Shown here: piece after piece, positions 19,396 to 31,464 of the stretch
Position numbering within the stretch: position 1 is the first letter of the stretch
Layout of the letters: each line of letters starts with the position of its first letter
Assembly (NCBI GenBank): GCA_013407085.1
Contig: JACCGJ010000636.1
Span: 1 to 64,000 of the forward strand
Length of the DNA: 64,000 nucleotides
Direction of reading: 5' to 3'
From: Atriophallophorus winterbourni
Lineage: Eukaryota > Platyhelminthes > Trematoda > Plagiorchiida > Microphallidae
Notes under the pieces: generated by a model
The model's input: the letters and a program-made list of their open reading frames with translations, nothing else
What the model was told of the DNA's origin: nothing
The model's database searches: none
Program-made: the position numbers and the translations under genes

Positions 19396-19970
19396 TGGAT
19401 ACACGATGGATACCGAACATATTCGAATTGATCGCATTAAACAAGTTGAGAGCGTGAATCCTTGTGTTAGGCGAATTCTCCTTCTCTTTTGGATCTTTGT
19501 AGCATGGCCACGTTTTATTGAGCCCTCACCGAGAGGGAAAAACTAGTGCAACTCTCCACTGTAAGATCCCAGTAATATGCGACGAATTAGCAGCACGTCG
19601 TTTCGTACACGCCTAATACGCAGTGACATGAGGTTTAGGCGTGGAACTCATTCCACGTAAGGAATTGATTTCAATCCTTGTGCACTTTTCGTCTACCACA
19701 TTTGCACTTTTTCCATCTTGTCACGTACTCCCTTAGATTGCGGATAGGTTGCTGGCAAATTATATTCAAAAACTGGTCTCACGTATGTGGAATAAAGAAT
19801 GCGAAACATTTGTGGAGTTATCGCCAAAAACGACCGAATAATAGCCCGCCATGCGCGGTTTGTGGCAGAAGCTTTTCTGTTCGTATCCTCCTTGGATTTA
19901 AGCAACCGTGTCAAAATAGTACCTGGTCGCAGTCAATATCTCCCCATTTCAATTTATGATTCCCGAGGAA
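19396..19970 (-). pseudogene. LINE C-terminal remnant (minus)
   Basis: Minus frame 19914-19693 has RMFRILYSTYVRPVFEYNLP-like sequence (ITPQMFRILYSTYVRPVFEY), the thumb block of CR1-group proteins. Farther on, with shifts, come RLNLMSLRIRRVRNDVLL and RGHATKIQKRR. No catalytic motif or 3' tail was seen. Confidence 0.65.
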
Positions 19971-19974
19971 TTAC

Positions 19975-22250
19975 ACACCTTCAGGCGTGCTTGGTCCCAA
20001 AAGCATTACAGACCCTATTACAATCTGCGAAGAATTTCTTAAATATTTTAATACTACTTACAATACTTCCATATATAAAGATATGACTAGAACATTAGGT
20101 TCACCTAGTGTATTAAATACTTTATGCATCAATCTGAATGACATTAAAGAAGTCTGCAAGCAAACTACGTTCAGTATCAAGCCAGACATAACAGGCATTC
20201 CACCAGCCATCTGCAGAATGGGTGGTGACGATTTCAAACTTCTTCTACTGAACTTATTTAACACTTCGATCGAATCTGGAATCTTTCCTCCAGAATGGAA
20301 ACACTCTGTCGTTACACCCAGACATAAATCCGGCTCGAAGCACACGGTATCAAATTATCGCCCAATTAACCACACAGCAATACTATCTAGATTACTTGAA
20401 AAAATATTAAAAAAGCTATCTTAAATCACTTATCTCCAAGTTTCTTCTCTAAAGCTCAACATGGCTTCCTAAATAAAATATCAAGCATTACATGTCAGCT
20501 TGAATACCTTGACTATATTACTACATCGATAGAGGAAGGTTCGGCAGTTGTAGTTGTTATCCTAGACATAACTAAAGCATTTGATATTGTTCCTCATGAG
20601 ACATTATTATCGAAACTTGAATCATATGGCATCGGTGGTAATCTTATTTCCTGGTTAACTTCTTCTCTTACTGATCGCACTTACTCTGTTGAATTTAATG
20701 GCCGTAGATCACGCAGCCTACCTATTCCCAGTGCGGTGATTCAAGGTAGCGTATTAGGCCCCTACTATTACTTATATATATAAATGACATACATAACGTC
20801 ATTTCGCATAGCAAACTGTTCTTATTCGCTGATGACATGAAAGTTGTCATCACTTTCCCAGCTAATCAAGCGCAAACTTATATAGCTCGACTAAACAATG
20901 ATTTAGCTGCACTTGCAGATTGGGCAAAAAATAATGGTCTAACGTTCTCACCAGCAAAATCTAATTTTATGCCTATAAGATGCACGATACAAAATAACTC
21001 AATCCTTCTAAACAATGACGCAATTCAAATGATTGACAGCACGCGTGATTTAGGATTTCGATATTCTTCATCACTCACTTTCAACGAACAGATACGCCAC
21101 CTTATTACTAAAGCCAGACAAAGTATGAATACTATACACAGATCTATAATTCAGCCTCATTGTAAACTAGAAATGTATAAATTATTCACCATTCTATCTT
21201 TGACTATTGTAACATAATATATACTAATATAAATAAAACCGATAGCATAGTTTTAGAAAAGATACAACGTTCTTTCTCAAAATCAATAATCGGCTATACC
21301 ACCAGACAATCCTATAGAGAAAGATGTATACAACTGAAGCTCGACCCTCTATGGTTTCGCAGACTTAAGCATAACCTCATCTTATTCTTTAAAATACTGT
21401 CAACGGATAATATGGAAATACGTTCGAATATTCATATACGGCATGATTCTAAATATAGCTTGAGAAACAGTGGAAAAACTATTAAGTTACCAAGGTTTCG
21501 TACTAAAACAAGGAACAATTTCTTCTTGACTAAATATGCTAAACTGTGGAATCTTCTTCCAAAATATATAAGACTCAGTTCCTCTTTAAATGAATTCAAA
21601 TCACATCTAGCTTTATTTCTTACCGTTGATAAAATTCGCAATCTTCTTAAGTTAAATGTTCTACCTGATGATTTATATAATAATGGCATTCCTGGTTATT
21701 GATATTAAATAAACGTTCATATCGTTCGAAACAACATTCTCTCGCTTCTGAGTTTTTTTCTCCACAGCAAAATTCTCAATCCGCACTGAAATGAAACTGG
21801 CCCCCAGACCTCAAACTATTGAAATAAACCACCTTCGCCTAGCGGACAAGAAAACGGCTCATGGTCAGGGAAGATCAATCTATTTACAACAATCAAAATG
21901 AAAAAGTTTGGAACATCAACAATAGAGATTCTTCGCACGTCTTTGATGGACCTTATCCATTGATCATCAGTGTTGCCGAAAAAATTCTAGACTTTTCCTT
22001 GCAATAGCTGTGTTTTCATAATATAATAGATCACGTACCGATTACCTGGAAACAACTTTAAAAAAACCGTTACCTTAATAGTTATTGAACGTTAAATTCC
22101 GCTGAAACAAATGACCTTGAACAAATTGTTTTTGCAAATGTACATCCTATAATGTGATTGTACAAAGCTTTTGGAAATTATTGATCATGTTTACCATGCC
22201 TTGGACTTCCAAGAATAAAATTTATTTATTTATTTATTTATTTATTTATT
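19975..22250 (+). mobile_element. LINE-j copy, RT and 3' UTR
   Basis: Starting at 19987: KPDITGIPPAICRMGGDDFK, PEWKHSVVTPRHKSGSKHTV and SNYRPINHTAILSRLLEKIL. After a frameshift near 20420 come AQHGFLNKISSITCQLEYLD, VVVVILDITKAFDIVPHETL, VIQGSVLGP and FADDMKVVITFP (20837-21217). After another break the C-terminal frame 21412-21702 follows. The 3' UTR ends in an (ATTT)n tail at 22215-22250. At least three disruptions make it a pseudogene copy. Confidence 0.85.
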
Positions 22251-24560
22251 TCGGTCTGTTTACAGAAATCTGCTATTTTACCGTCCAAACAATAAGTTGT
22301 CCGGTTCGTTCCGGGAAACGGTACTCTCAGCAGAAGAGACTACTGTACCTCAAACTTTTAGATCTTCAGCAACACGTAAACAATTCCGATTTACTGAGTC
22401 AGAGAGGTCATTGACATATACTTTGAAAAGTAACAGATACCTGCGGAGCCCGGGAAGTTGGACGTGTAGTCCGCGACTAAATTCTGTTAACTTCGAGCTG
22501 TTTATAACAACCAATAATGAAGTCTTCAAAGCAATTTAGAACAGGACCATTTACACCACGAGCACCGAGCATGAGCAATGGGCGTTTCAATGGGACACGG
22601 TCAAAAGACTTACTAAAATCAATGAAGACAATGACTACCGGGGGCCTTTATCAAGTTCAGCACACCAGTGGTCGCGAGCAGTGATGTGATTGGATGCTCA
22701 TGATCGTCAGTGCGTAAAAACCTGCTGAGCAGATGTTAGCTGACTGGTTATAAAGAGTAAATCTGTAATCTGTTTTTTCAGCAGTCGTTCCAGATTCTTC
22801 CCAACCACCAAAGTAATGGTAACCGGTCAGTAGCTAGCCGGATTACTGGTTTCACCGACATTATAAATTTTTTGGCAATGCCGTACTTCCAATCTCGAGG
22901 AAACCTACCATCCCTTGGAGATTAACTAAAGCTTAGCGCTAGTGGTTTGTGTATGATACCCTACAATAACTTACAAAGCATTGGATGCATTCCGTCGAAA
23001 CCAGGTGCTGAGTGTACATCGAGCCGTTCAAGTAAATACTTCACCACCTCTTGCGATATCGAAATTTTAGGCGTTTCGGCGCTGCTCTCATGAAGCATAG
23101 GAATTGGAAAAGTCTCCTCTGTGTAAACCGATCTAAACTGAGCAGCGAGAAGAACTGTTTACGTTAATCTTCACGGGCAGTCCAACCTCCCAGAGATCTC
23201 AAGCAAGGTACTCTTCGAGAAGCTTTAGTTTTACGCCTAATGTATGCAAATAAGCGTTTTGACATCTAATTTGCTTCATCCAACAAACGAGTTTCATAAT
23301 TTTGCCTTTTTCGATTTTTAGGTAGGTGCACTTGTTGCGTATAACTTTGTAATCGACATAGTCATCGGTGAATTCACTGAAAGGGAAGTTCCGCAATAAC
23401 CGCTTTTTTCCTTTCATACTTTTATCAAACCACAGCAGCCCTTTAGCGGGGGATCTTCCATTCGTCAATGGGCATGATTTTAAAGCGATCTGATTTTACC
23501 AAAAAGTCGAACCAACAGGTTTTAACATTCGTAGATGGAGGGAGTGACCAGTCAATCGAGTCTACAGACGTGATTAGACTCTTTGTGTCTTATTTCCAGT
23601 AGTTTCTCCGGACATGCGTTTGTGTTCTCGGTTAAAGACCTCTATTCCAAACGAACCATATAGAGCAACCAATAGGGTTCTCAACCGATAGATTCGTCAC
23701 TTTGGAAAATCCGGTTCTGACCACCAAATCCAATATCGCAGAAACTTGTCCGACACATGTACACGTAGGATCGTTTATATTCTGCACCAAAGTTAGCTCC
23801 AAAATCGCATCTAAGAAATCTTGTTGGAACGGTTCACCCGTCGAAACTAAATCCGCCCAATTTATATAGGAAGCATTCAGATATCTGAGAACAATACAGT
23901 CGCCAGTGGTACCGTCCTGTTTGATTTGATAACATGCACAGGGTCCTAAGTGACAGATGAGTGGTAAATGACAGCGAGTGATGCAGCCCCAGAGCTAGAC
24001 TTCACCTTACACCAGCACAACAACTTAAACCTTTATAGCATCATATTGAAACCTTCCCAATACTTCCACAATCAGGTGCTCTTTAAAGTATACGGCAACG
24101 CCACCGGCAGATTTCGAAGCTACTCTCTCACTTCTGAAAACGGATAGTTTGGTAGCGCGCACACCATATCAGATATATCAATTGTTAAACACGATTCCGT
24201 AACAGCAATTATATCTGGCTTTCGCCGACGGAAAATTTCATTAAACTCGTCAATTTTATTTCGTAGATTCCTCGCATTAAAAAGAAAGACTTCAAATCTA
24301 TTCACAGAAGGATTAATTGAAGTAGGATTGACAGCGACTTCCAACGAATGGAGGGCCTACTCCTCACTACCCGAACATTCACTATATGGAGATCTACTGT
24401 GGTGACTGCTCGGATAACAATCAAAAATACGGTTGTTCACATTCTCATTGTTAAACTTATATACCTCAATTTATACCGCGTAATTCGAATACTATGTGTG
24501 ATTTTTACTCACTTCTATTCTTGGATTGGTAGTTTTATTCAGTTAAATGTATTAGATAAA
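22251..24560 (-). mobile_element. LINE-e, strongly decayed endonuclease and RT
   Basis: Minus reading: the 24344-24120 frame has VFLFNARNLRNKIDEFNEIF, RRRKPDIIAVTESCL and ALPNYPFSE, the start of an APE-type endonuclease. Broken frames follow, with DCIVLRYLNASYINWADL and INDPTCTC. The RT entry is HSAPGFDGMHPMLCKLL, RFPRDWKYGIAKKF and a NLLATTGVLN-like stretch down to about 22260. Stops and shifts are dense, so it is an old copy. It ends next to the (ATTT)n tail of LINE-j. The 24350-24560 part gives no clear protein. Confidence 0.72.
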
Positions 24561-24597
24561 AATATAGTTTGCAATAAATCGGTTATAGCAAGTTCTT

Positions 24598-24650
24598 GGT
24601 GGCGTTTCGCTTCTAAACACAGAAGCTTTGTCAGACCAAGGGTGTCGGTA
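24598..24650 (-). ncRNA. Hammerhead-ribozyme-like motif at the 3' end of Penelope copy 1
   Basis: Minus strand: CCGAC, ACCCTTGGT as a 3-bp stem I with loop CTT, CTGACAA, stem II GCTTCTG ... TAGAAGC, then GAAAC. Two core changes (GAC instead of GTC or GUH before cleavage, CTGACAA instead of CTGANGA) suggest it has lost activity. It follows the GIY-YIG frame and 3' UTR, that is, it lies in the downstream terminal repeat. Confidence 0.62.
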
Positions 24651-24830
24651 CGAACAGTGTTCAGATTTAAGTGACATTTTCTTGACCAATCCTGAGATTT
24701 CTAAGCTAGACTGGGGAGATTAGGATAATTGATCACAGCCCCTAATTGCTGTGTTCATCCCAAATTGTTTATTAGGTGTACAGGTGTGAACAGCGTAGGC
24801 TGACACACTGCTTATGTAATTATGTGCACA

Positions 24831-25401
24831 TTAGGTGTTATGTTTGTTAATCCTTATCCGCTGCAGAACCGAACGCCAGATTGTTGAGATATCCACCTCG
24901 TCCACCGTGTTAAACACATTCGCCCCAGCCTCTGTTATTTCAACAGCCTCGGTGTGAAGTCTTTCCCTATAAGATTTCACAGACCGTCTTATCACTTCCA
25001 CGTTATCAAGATCTACGCTGTGTCCAGTGTCTAGCACGTGTTCAGCTAGGGCAAAATCCCGAATCAGTGGTTGATATTCACTGGGATTGAGAGGTTGCTT
25101 CCACCCTCGTTTCCTGTGTTCGTTTACCCTAGTTCAGAGTTCTCTAGACGTTTCCCCAATGTAAACACCCGCGCAACTCTTGCATTTGATTTTGTAGAAT
25201 TAGTTCGTCGCACAACCTGAAGAATCTTATCTTTGAGATGCATTATTACGGAGCAGAGAGTTCTTTCTCCCTTATATGTTACTCCACTACCCGCGTTATT
25301 TAAGATTCGACCTATTCTTTCGGAGGCGATTTTGACCTACAGTAGAGATACCGTAGCTCGTCAAATTGTTTCGGTCTTCGGTTGCTGATGTTTAACGCGA
25401 C
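24831..25401 (-). pseudogene. Penelope copy 1: linker and GIY-YIG endonuclease
   Basis: Minus reading: ASERIGRILNNAGSGVTYKG and ERTLCSVMHLKDKIL (the linker). After a one-base shift come YKIKCKSCAGVYIGETSREL, RVNEHRKRGWKQPLNPSEYQ and LIRDFALAEHVLDTGHSVDL. The frame 25037-24831 has NVEVIRRSVKSYRERLHTEA and DISTIWRSVL. The GVYIGETSR block is the GIY-YIG motif; one internal stop is present (near 25135). Penelope endonucleases cut the target before reverse transcription. Confidence 0.88.
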
Positions 25402-25828
25402 TTAAATTATTGAATTTGCATTCGGCTGAATACAGACGGAAACGAGGAGCACTTAAATTCATTTGGACAGTGCTTAATCAAACAAATCATCCTTGCGGTC
25501 ATTTGTTTCATCTTTCCCATAACACACATCTGCGAGGTCACCAATTAAAACTTTACCAACAGCATAGCAGGTTGAACTGCCGCAAATATGCATTTTCCGT
25601 TCGCAATGTGCAACTGTGGAACAGTTTACCTACTCATGTGGTACAATCTGGAACTGTTGAAGTTTCCAAAAAATCACTAGATATCCACATGGAAAAGTAT
25701 GTTTTTTATGTTTGACAATAATCTAACAATATTTTGATATTTTTTACCATCCGACCCGATGTACATTCTTGTGGGTCTTGTTAAGCATAGTTTTTTACCT
25801 GCATATAATCTATGAATAATCTATGAAT
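25402..25828 (+). mobile_element. LINE-d C-terminal scrap inserted in Penelope copy 1
   Basis: The open frame 25410-25715 has SAEYRRKRGALKFIWTVL, THLRGHQLKLYQQHSRLNC and RKYAFSVRNVQLWNSLP, the C-terminus of the LINE-d type. It ends in a short AATCTATG repeat at 25806-25828. Penelope coding sequence flanks both ends (NHGYPKSSIQRQ on one side, KHQQPKTET on the other). Confidence 0.82.
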
Positions 25829-27150
25829 TGGCGCTGAATTGAGCTCTTGGGGTAACCATGATTTGCATGTCGGCGACTGACTTCTTCATGAGCTCGTCTC
25901 TTATCTGCATCATCGGTGTAAAGGCGTTCAACCTTGTAGAATAGCGATTCTGCTAAGGAATGAAATACCCTTTTAGGGTGCGCAGAAATGAATCTCAAAA
26001 TGGCATCCGTGTCGATAGGCTTACGATATACCGTTGTGCTTAACTTGCCGTTGTCTTTTTGCGTGAGACAGTCCAAGAACGGAAGTGTTGCTTCCGTAGA
26101 CTCGTTTTCTTTTGTAACCTGCATTTTCGGATTCAGACTATTTGGAATAAACATGAAATGCTTCCAGTCTTTTTCGCTTTATCATGACGAATGTATCGTT
26201 GACATAGCGCCAACATAGCTTAGGTTCAAACGCTCCGTTTCTCAAAGCTATCTCTTTGAAGTGCTCCATGTACTTATTCGTCAGCAGTGAAGAAATGGGT
26301 GAGACCATCGCTAAACCATTGTTTTGATTGTATACCGGTCCATTAAATAAGAAGTGGTTCATATTTAGGCAAATTGCTACACCGTTGATGATTCGTTGTA
26401 CAATCAAGTTGATACGATCCTTCAAGGTCGGGTCGGCGTTCAATGATTTCCTCACCGATTCTAAAGCGATTGTAGTGTAAACATTCGTGAACAAGGAGCT
26501 TACGTTAAAACTAACCATCATCTCATTCTCCCCAATTGTTACGGTACTTGAGCGACGAACAAAATCAATCGAGTTCATAATAAAAGAATTCGTGTTATTA
26601 AACAGTGGTTTAAAAAGCTCAGCAAGGTGCTTAGCCAATTCGTGTGTTGGTGATCCAATACCGTCTACAATATGCCCTAAGGGGATGTCTACCTAATGTA
26701 TTTCTGGAAGTCCGTAGAACCTGGGTGTCTGATCAGATTTTTGGTAGAGCATATACCATAATCTTTGACCAAGGTTTTCCTTAATTTCTTGCACTTATCT
26801 AGCTCTACGGTTGTCAATAGCCTGATACGCACCTTCAGCAACGTATGACTCTGCCTTATTACTATAATCACTTTCAGAAAGAATCACGGTTGCCTTCCCT
26901 TTATCTTTTTTCGCAATTTAAGGAGTGCTTTTTCTTCATCTTGCATATGGTTCATCCATTCTGGTTGTTCTTTTGATAATACTAGATATACAATTTCGCA
27001 GTGCATTTGCCAGATTTTCAGGTAGCTGGTTGAGAGCGGATTCTACACAAGGAATAACATCCTCAGCTTTTAAGAATACTGTACTCAACGAGAGGTTTAG
27101 GCCTTTTTTCAACAATCTTTGTTCAGTATGCGATAGCTGCATATATGATA
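25829..27150 (-). pseudogene. Penelope copy 1: N-terminal region and reverse transcriptase
   Basis: Minus reading from 27142: LSHTEQRLLKKGLNLSLST and CVESALNQLPENLANALRN (the N-terminal domain). A broken stretch with YGICSTKNL and GIGSPTHELAKHLAELFKPL follows. The 26638-26138 frame has MMVSFNVSSLFTNVYTTIAL, NGLAMVSPISSLLTNKYMEH and LCWRYVNDTFVMIKR. The 26154-25810 frame has FLDCLTQKDNGKLSTTVYRK and PIDTDAILR. The catalytic box reads YVND where Penelope RTs usually have YVDD, and AMVSPIS replaces AMGSPIS. There are stops and shifts at about 26690 and 26150. This is the most complete Penelope copy in the window. Confidence 0.9.
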
Positions 27151-28264
27151 AATTAATTATCCTAGAATATTGTCGAGCACTGTCCTTTTTTATATATATT
27201 GATGATGTGCAAGATTTTGTAAAAAACTCAAAGCTCTTTATTTTTGCGGATGATATTAAATTTGTTTTAGCTTTTCAAGCCATAGAGATATCACAGGCAA
27301 GAGTCTTCCTCAACGATGATCTTTCAAACCTTTCAAGTTGAGGCTCACAATGGGGGTTAGAATTCTCAGCTCTGAAGACGCAATTCATGGGTACACGCTG
27401 CTCAATATTATTTGCTAGTGTCATTCTCAACAATATACCACTCGCAGGTTCTAACGAAATCAAACTCTTAGGATTTAGGTATTCTGCATCTCTTAATTTC
27501 AACGAACAAGTAAGATTTCTCATAGCAAGAGCTAGACAGAATTTTGGTTTGATCAATCAAAAATTGGTCTTTCGTGAAAGTAGACTGAGTCTATATAAAA
27601 TGAAAGTATTACCGATTCTTGACTACTGTAATAGAGCCTACACTCACATTGCTAGGCGCGACTGTATCCTCTTAGAAAGCCTTCAACGTAGAATTAGCAA
27701 AATCATGTTAGGCTACTCTAATCCTTCATCTTATAAAGTACGATGCAGTCTACTAGACATTGACCCGCTATGTTTACGTAGAATTCGCCTTAATCTTTTT
27801 CTTTTCTTCCGAATCCTCACAGAGCACCAAGTTAAGATTAGGTTCACAATGCGCTTTCAACATTGTAATCGTTATGTACGACGTAACCAAATGAGGCTAT
27901 TACATATTCCCCTTACTAGCACTAAATTTCGACAAAGTTTCTTTTTAATTAGGTATACACATCTTTAAAATTCTCTTCCACACCATTTTTGTATGTGCAC
28001 TTCTACAGGTAAATTTAAAGCACTCGTAGATTCTCTTACTGCTTCATAGCTATGCGAAATTCTCAAAATAAACACCTCTGTAGACAATATATTTTGTCAC
28101 GGTATTCCTGGTTATTGAACCAATTGTAAGTATTTTGTACATTAGCACACGCATAGAACAGTTCACAATGTACGAAATACATGGTATTACTAAGTGTCAG
28201 GTTACCTAAGGTCTATGCATGTTGCATCAAATCTTGGGACTCGTAGTATATGTATCCATACTTA

Positions 28265-28385
28265 TTGTATCTTTATTGTATCTGTCTAGGCCTGGGCAAC
28301 CTGACAGTATCTCAGCCCACGTGCAGTCTATGACTGTGCGGCACTTTGCCTGGATCAGACTTGTGCTTTCACTTCACTTCCCTAG
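28265..28385 (+). repeat. SINE 3' module in the LINE-j 3' UTR
   Basis: TCTGTCTAGGCCTGGGCAAC, AGTATCTCAGCCCACGTGC and GCGGCACTTTGCCTGGATC. It is absent from the equivalent unit at 14736-14966, so it is a later insertion. The ends suggest a TTATTGTATC-type duplication but are not clean. Confidence 0.72.
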
Positions 28386-28791
28386 GCTTATTTCACCCAC
28401 CTTCTGGTTTAAACATAGTTATCCTTATTGTTTCAATTCAGTTTTTTATCATAGACAAATTTCTCTAAATAAAAAATTCGGAACATATAAAACAATAAAT
28501 TTTATGTTTATCTATTTATTACGCTGCTGTAGTGTCAGGTTACCTAGGGTCTAAGCATGTCTCTTCACGTTGCTACACATCTTCATCGTAAATGTGCGTA
28601 TTATAATCATTTTCACCATATGAGCATATCCTTATCAGTTATATGCTTATATTTAACCCATTTATGTATGAAAATATGGTTTATCATAACGTATTTATTA
28701 AAAAAAGAAAAAAACGCCGAAAATGCAAAAAATACTGTTTTTTGTGATCTTTTTTTATCGTTCATAATCGATTTACTATTTCTCTTTGATA

Positions 28792-28815
28792 ACCCCTTAC
28801 CATGATGGTGAAGAG
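28792..28815 (+). other. LINE-j 3' UTR hairpin (second copy)
   Basis: CCTTACC, ATGAT, GGTGAAGAG: the same position as 14455-14476, with one mismatch in the stem. Confidence 0.5.
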
Positions 28816-29555
28816 AATACCTTTAATTGTGTTCCAGTGTCTCCGACTCTCAAACCAACTCCGATACTGGCCCTTGCTTCTTCCGCATAAGACTGATTCT
28901 TCTATATGAACCGAAAGCCCTACTGGCGAGAAGTTTTGGTTTCCCTTATTCGACAATTCTTCAACTTTCCTGGATCGTACAACCGGCCCAAACCTCATGC
29001 AATTTAAAGCACAATCACTCCTCATCCCCTCAATTTTCTAATGTTTTTATTTCAATTTAACTTCGGTTTTTTATTTACTTTTCTTCATTCACATCCACCA
29101 ACATCGCAAAGAAGTCAAGTTATATATTTATAAAAGAACTTCATTTATTTCATAAATTTATTTTTACCGTGACAATTAAATCTTCATGCGCACCATTTCT
29201 TTTATAATTTTTTTCTTGTATTTTCTTTTTTTCAATCCCTGCTCCAGAATCTTTCGCATCCTCTACATTTGCTTAATTTGATGCAATCTAGCTGAATCTT
29301 TATCACTGTGTGACATTGCGAGAAAAAATTAACTTTCTTACCCTTGTAAATTTACCATCCTTTATTGAACGGAAAAATATTCAAATATTCCGCTTGATAA
29401 GGTTATTTTTACAATTTATTCAATTTGTAAACATTGATAACCTGATCATGTTTTGCATGCCTTGGTTTTCCGAAAATATAGTATTATTATTTTCTTCACA
29501 AGAAATTGCAGAGAAACATTTAACGTTCTAAGTTAATAACGTGCTGAACTTAATT
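28816..29555. other. No gene; rest of LINE 3' UTR-like sequence
   Basis: 28850-28990 loosely repeats the words found at 6900-7050 and 14280-14400. 29330-29490 resembles the LINE-j terminus (GATCATG ... TGCCTTGG) seen at 22180 and 42510, without a clear (ATTT)n tail. Nothing else is recognised in this AT-rich stretch. Confidence 0.4.
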
Positions 29556-29559
29556 ACTT

Positions 29560-29994
29560 GTCTTTCTTTCATGTCTTCGGTCTGTGCGGCCAAAATCTCT
29601 GCGTGTTTTCCATCAATTTTGCAGAAATCCACTTCAGATAACACATTTCGCAATTTAGAATTCAAATTGGAGGCTTTTGATCGCACGTTTGTGGATCCTC
29701 TGTTTCAAGAAAACTTTGGATGTGTTTTCGGTATCCTTCTGAGAATTGCCAGAATTATCTGGAGGTTTGACCACCAAGTCCCTTGGTATAAATCTATTCT
29801 TCTGTCATCTCAAGTTGTAGAAGCGATTAGTAAACCATTTCGCTTTCGTTTCTGCTGTTTGTACTAACTCGCTGGCCAGTTTGCGAACTCGAGGGTCGTA
29901 GTAGTCAGCAAGGTATTTGAAAATATTCGAGACAGATCAGGAGTACATAATCATGAAAATAAAGGTTGCGATGAATCGGTTATAGCAAGTTTTT
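29560..29994 (-). pseudogene. Penelope copy 4: start of the Penelope protein
   Basis: Minus reading: ADYYDPRVRKLASELVQTAE, TKAKWFTNRFYNLR and, after a stop, RFIPRDLVVKPPDNSGNSQK and KVFLKQRIHKRAIKSLQFEF. These are the first 100 or so residues of a Penelope ORF. The element is cut at about 29560 and nothing of the RT follows. The terminal repeat with its hammerhead-like motif lies directly upstream. Confidence 0.78.
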
Positions 29995-30050
29995 GGTAAC
30001 GTTTCGCTTCTGAGCACAGAAGATTCGTCAGACCAAGAGTGTCGGTAAGA
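29995..30050 (-). ncRNA. Hammerhead-ribozyme-like motif upstream of Penelope copy 4
   Basis: Minus strand: CCGAC, ACTCTTGGT, core CTGACGA (30031-30025), an ATCTTCTG ... CAGAAGC stem II, GAAAC (30005-30001), then GTTACC. The core is intact except for the base before the cleavage site (GAC, canonical GUH). The motif lies in the 5' terminal repeat; copy 1 has it in the 3' terminal repeat. The repeat also contains CAGGATTGGTCAAGAAA at about 30077-30093. Confidence 0.65.
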
Positions 30051-30109
30051 ACAGTGTTCAGGTTTAAATAGCATTTTCTTGACCAATCCTGATTTCTCTA
30101 AGATTCAAG

Positions 30110-31462
30110 ATTCAAGATTCAAGAATTTATGGTCACAAAAAGCACATAGCTTCACAATTACCATATCATAGTAAATATACATTCCGGAAATAAGTATAAA
30201 ATAAACATGTAATGTCAAGTATAGTCAAGTTGTATAGTTTCCATGAGTCAATACGCAGTTGTCGTCAAATCGTTATGCAACAAATAAGTATCCAAATTTC
30301 GAATAAACGTTCCGATGCTGGGAGAGATGACAAGAGTTTCGGGTAGGGAATTCCAAAGGAAACAGACACGTACACAATAAAAATATCGGCGACAGCTGAT
30401 ACGGGATTGGGGAATTTGCAGTGTCGCTGAGTGGCTGCGTGTATGACGTGAATCACGGTATTCGAATAAATGTTTTAAGGGATGATGTGGGGTATTCAAT
30501 ATTTTATATGTCAGTATCACATCGCTTCGAAGGCTTCTTTGGAGGGGAGTGGGGAGCCTCAGTTTTTTCAATCGTTCCTCGTACGCTAGTTCACGGAAAC
30601 CTCTTACGAGTTTGGTTGCGCGATGGTATATTTTGTCAAGCAATATTATATCCTTTTTTAACCACGGAGTCCAAGCTTGTGATGCATGTTCCATGGTTGG
30701 AATTATATAGGCGTTCATGATGGTGGGCAAAGTTCCAGGCGAGAAGGTTTTGAAGATCCGTCGCAGCATACCTAGAAGCTTCGAAGCACGCTTGTAGATA
30801 ATCTCACAATGCAGGCTGTTCTTCAGACTGCCGCATACCCAGACTCCAAGATCCCTTTCCGATTCTGTCCAGCTCAAAAAAGTCTGCCCAAAGTGATACT
30901 GGTACTGGAATGGCTTACCAATTTGTAGCACCTTGCATTTTTGGATATTGAATGGCAAATTATTCCGTACCGACCATTCGTGTAGAGCATCTAGATCACG
31001 TTGCAGCTGTACACAGTCCGCAATGGTTTTTATCCAGGGTCCAAAGTTTAATGTCATCAGCGAAAAGAATCACCTTGCATGCGAGCGTCTCCGGTAAGTC
31101 GTTGATGTAAGCCAAGAAAAGTACTGGCCCGAGGACTGAACCTTGCGGTACGCCACTAGAGGCATCAATAGCCTGTGATAGTACCCCGTTGATTCGAACG
31201 ATCGCCTTACGCCCACTGAGGTAACTTTCAAGCCATATGAGTAGCTGTCCGCTGATACCCATCTGCTTCAGCTTTTGTAATAGTCGAAAGTGATCAACTT
31301 GATCGAAAGCTTTAGACATGTCCAGATAACAAGCGTGGATGCTAGCTCCTTCGTCAACCGCTTGGGTCCAGTCATTTAAAACCGTCAACAGGTCTGTCAA
31401 GCATGAGCGAGATTTACGAAAACCATGCAAGACGGGGGAGATCACGATAAAAGATCACACCC
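30110..31462 (-). mobile_element. LINE-d copy 3, 5'-truncated
   Basis: Two overlapping frames cover the RT. The first (31445-30996) has HGFRKSRSCLTDLLTVLNDW, ACYLDMSKAFDQVDHFRLLQ, SGVPQGSVLGPVLFLAYIN and LFADDIKLW. The second (31057-30248) has VLQIGKPFQYQYHFGQ, SERDLGVWVCGSLKNSLHC, KIYHRATKLVRGFRELAYE and RRYFYCVRVCFLWNSLPE. One frameshift at about 31020 separates them, so it is nearly intact. The 3' end is a (TTGAATC)n tail at 30103-30123. The 5' end abuts the left LTR of the BEL element. Confidence 0.88.
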
Positions 31463-31464
31463 AA

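Larger units (their letters stand above)
27160..28815 (+). mobile_element. LINE-j copy, plus strand, with a SINE in its 3' UTR
   Basis: The 26925-27341 frame carries FFIYIDDVQDFVKNSKLFIF and ADDIKFVL. The 27387-27968 frame carries LLGFRYSASLNFNEQVRFLI, LPILDYCNRAYTHIARRD and ESLQRRISKIMLGYS. The copy closely matches the minus-strand one at 14000-15965, including the 3' UTR unit beginning TGTCAGGTTACCTA at 28195 and again at about 28535. It starts inside the RT and abuts Penelope copy 1. Confidence 0.85.

Noticed and set aside
22200..22250. An (ATTT)n microsatellite as an independent repeat
   Set aside because: The same unit closes the LINE-j 3' UTR at 42535-42556, so it is the LINE tail.
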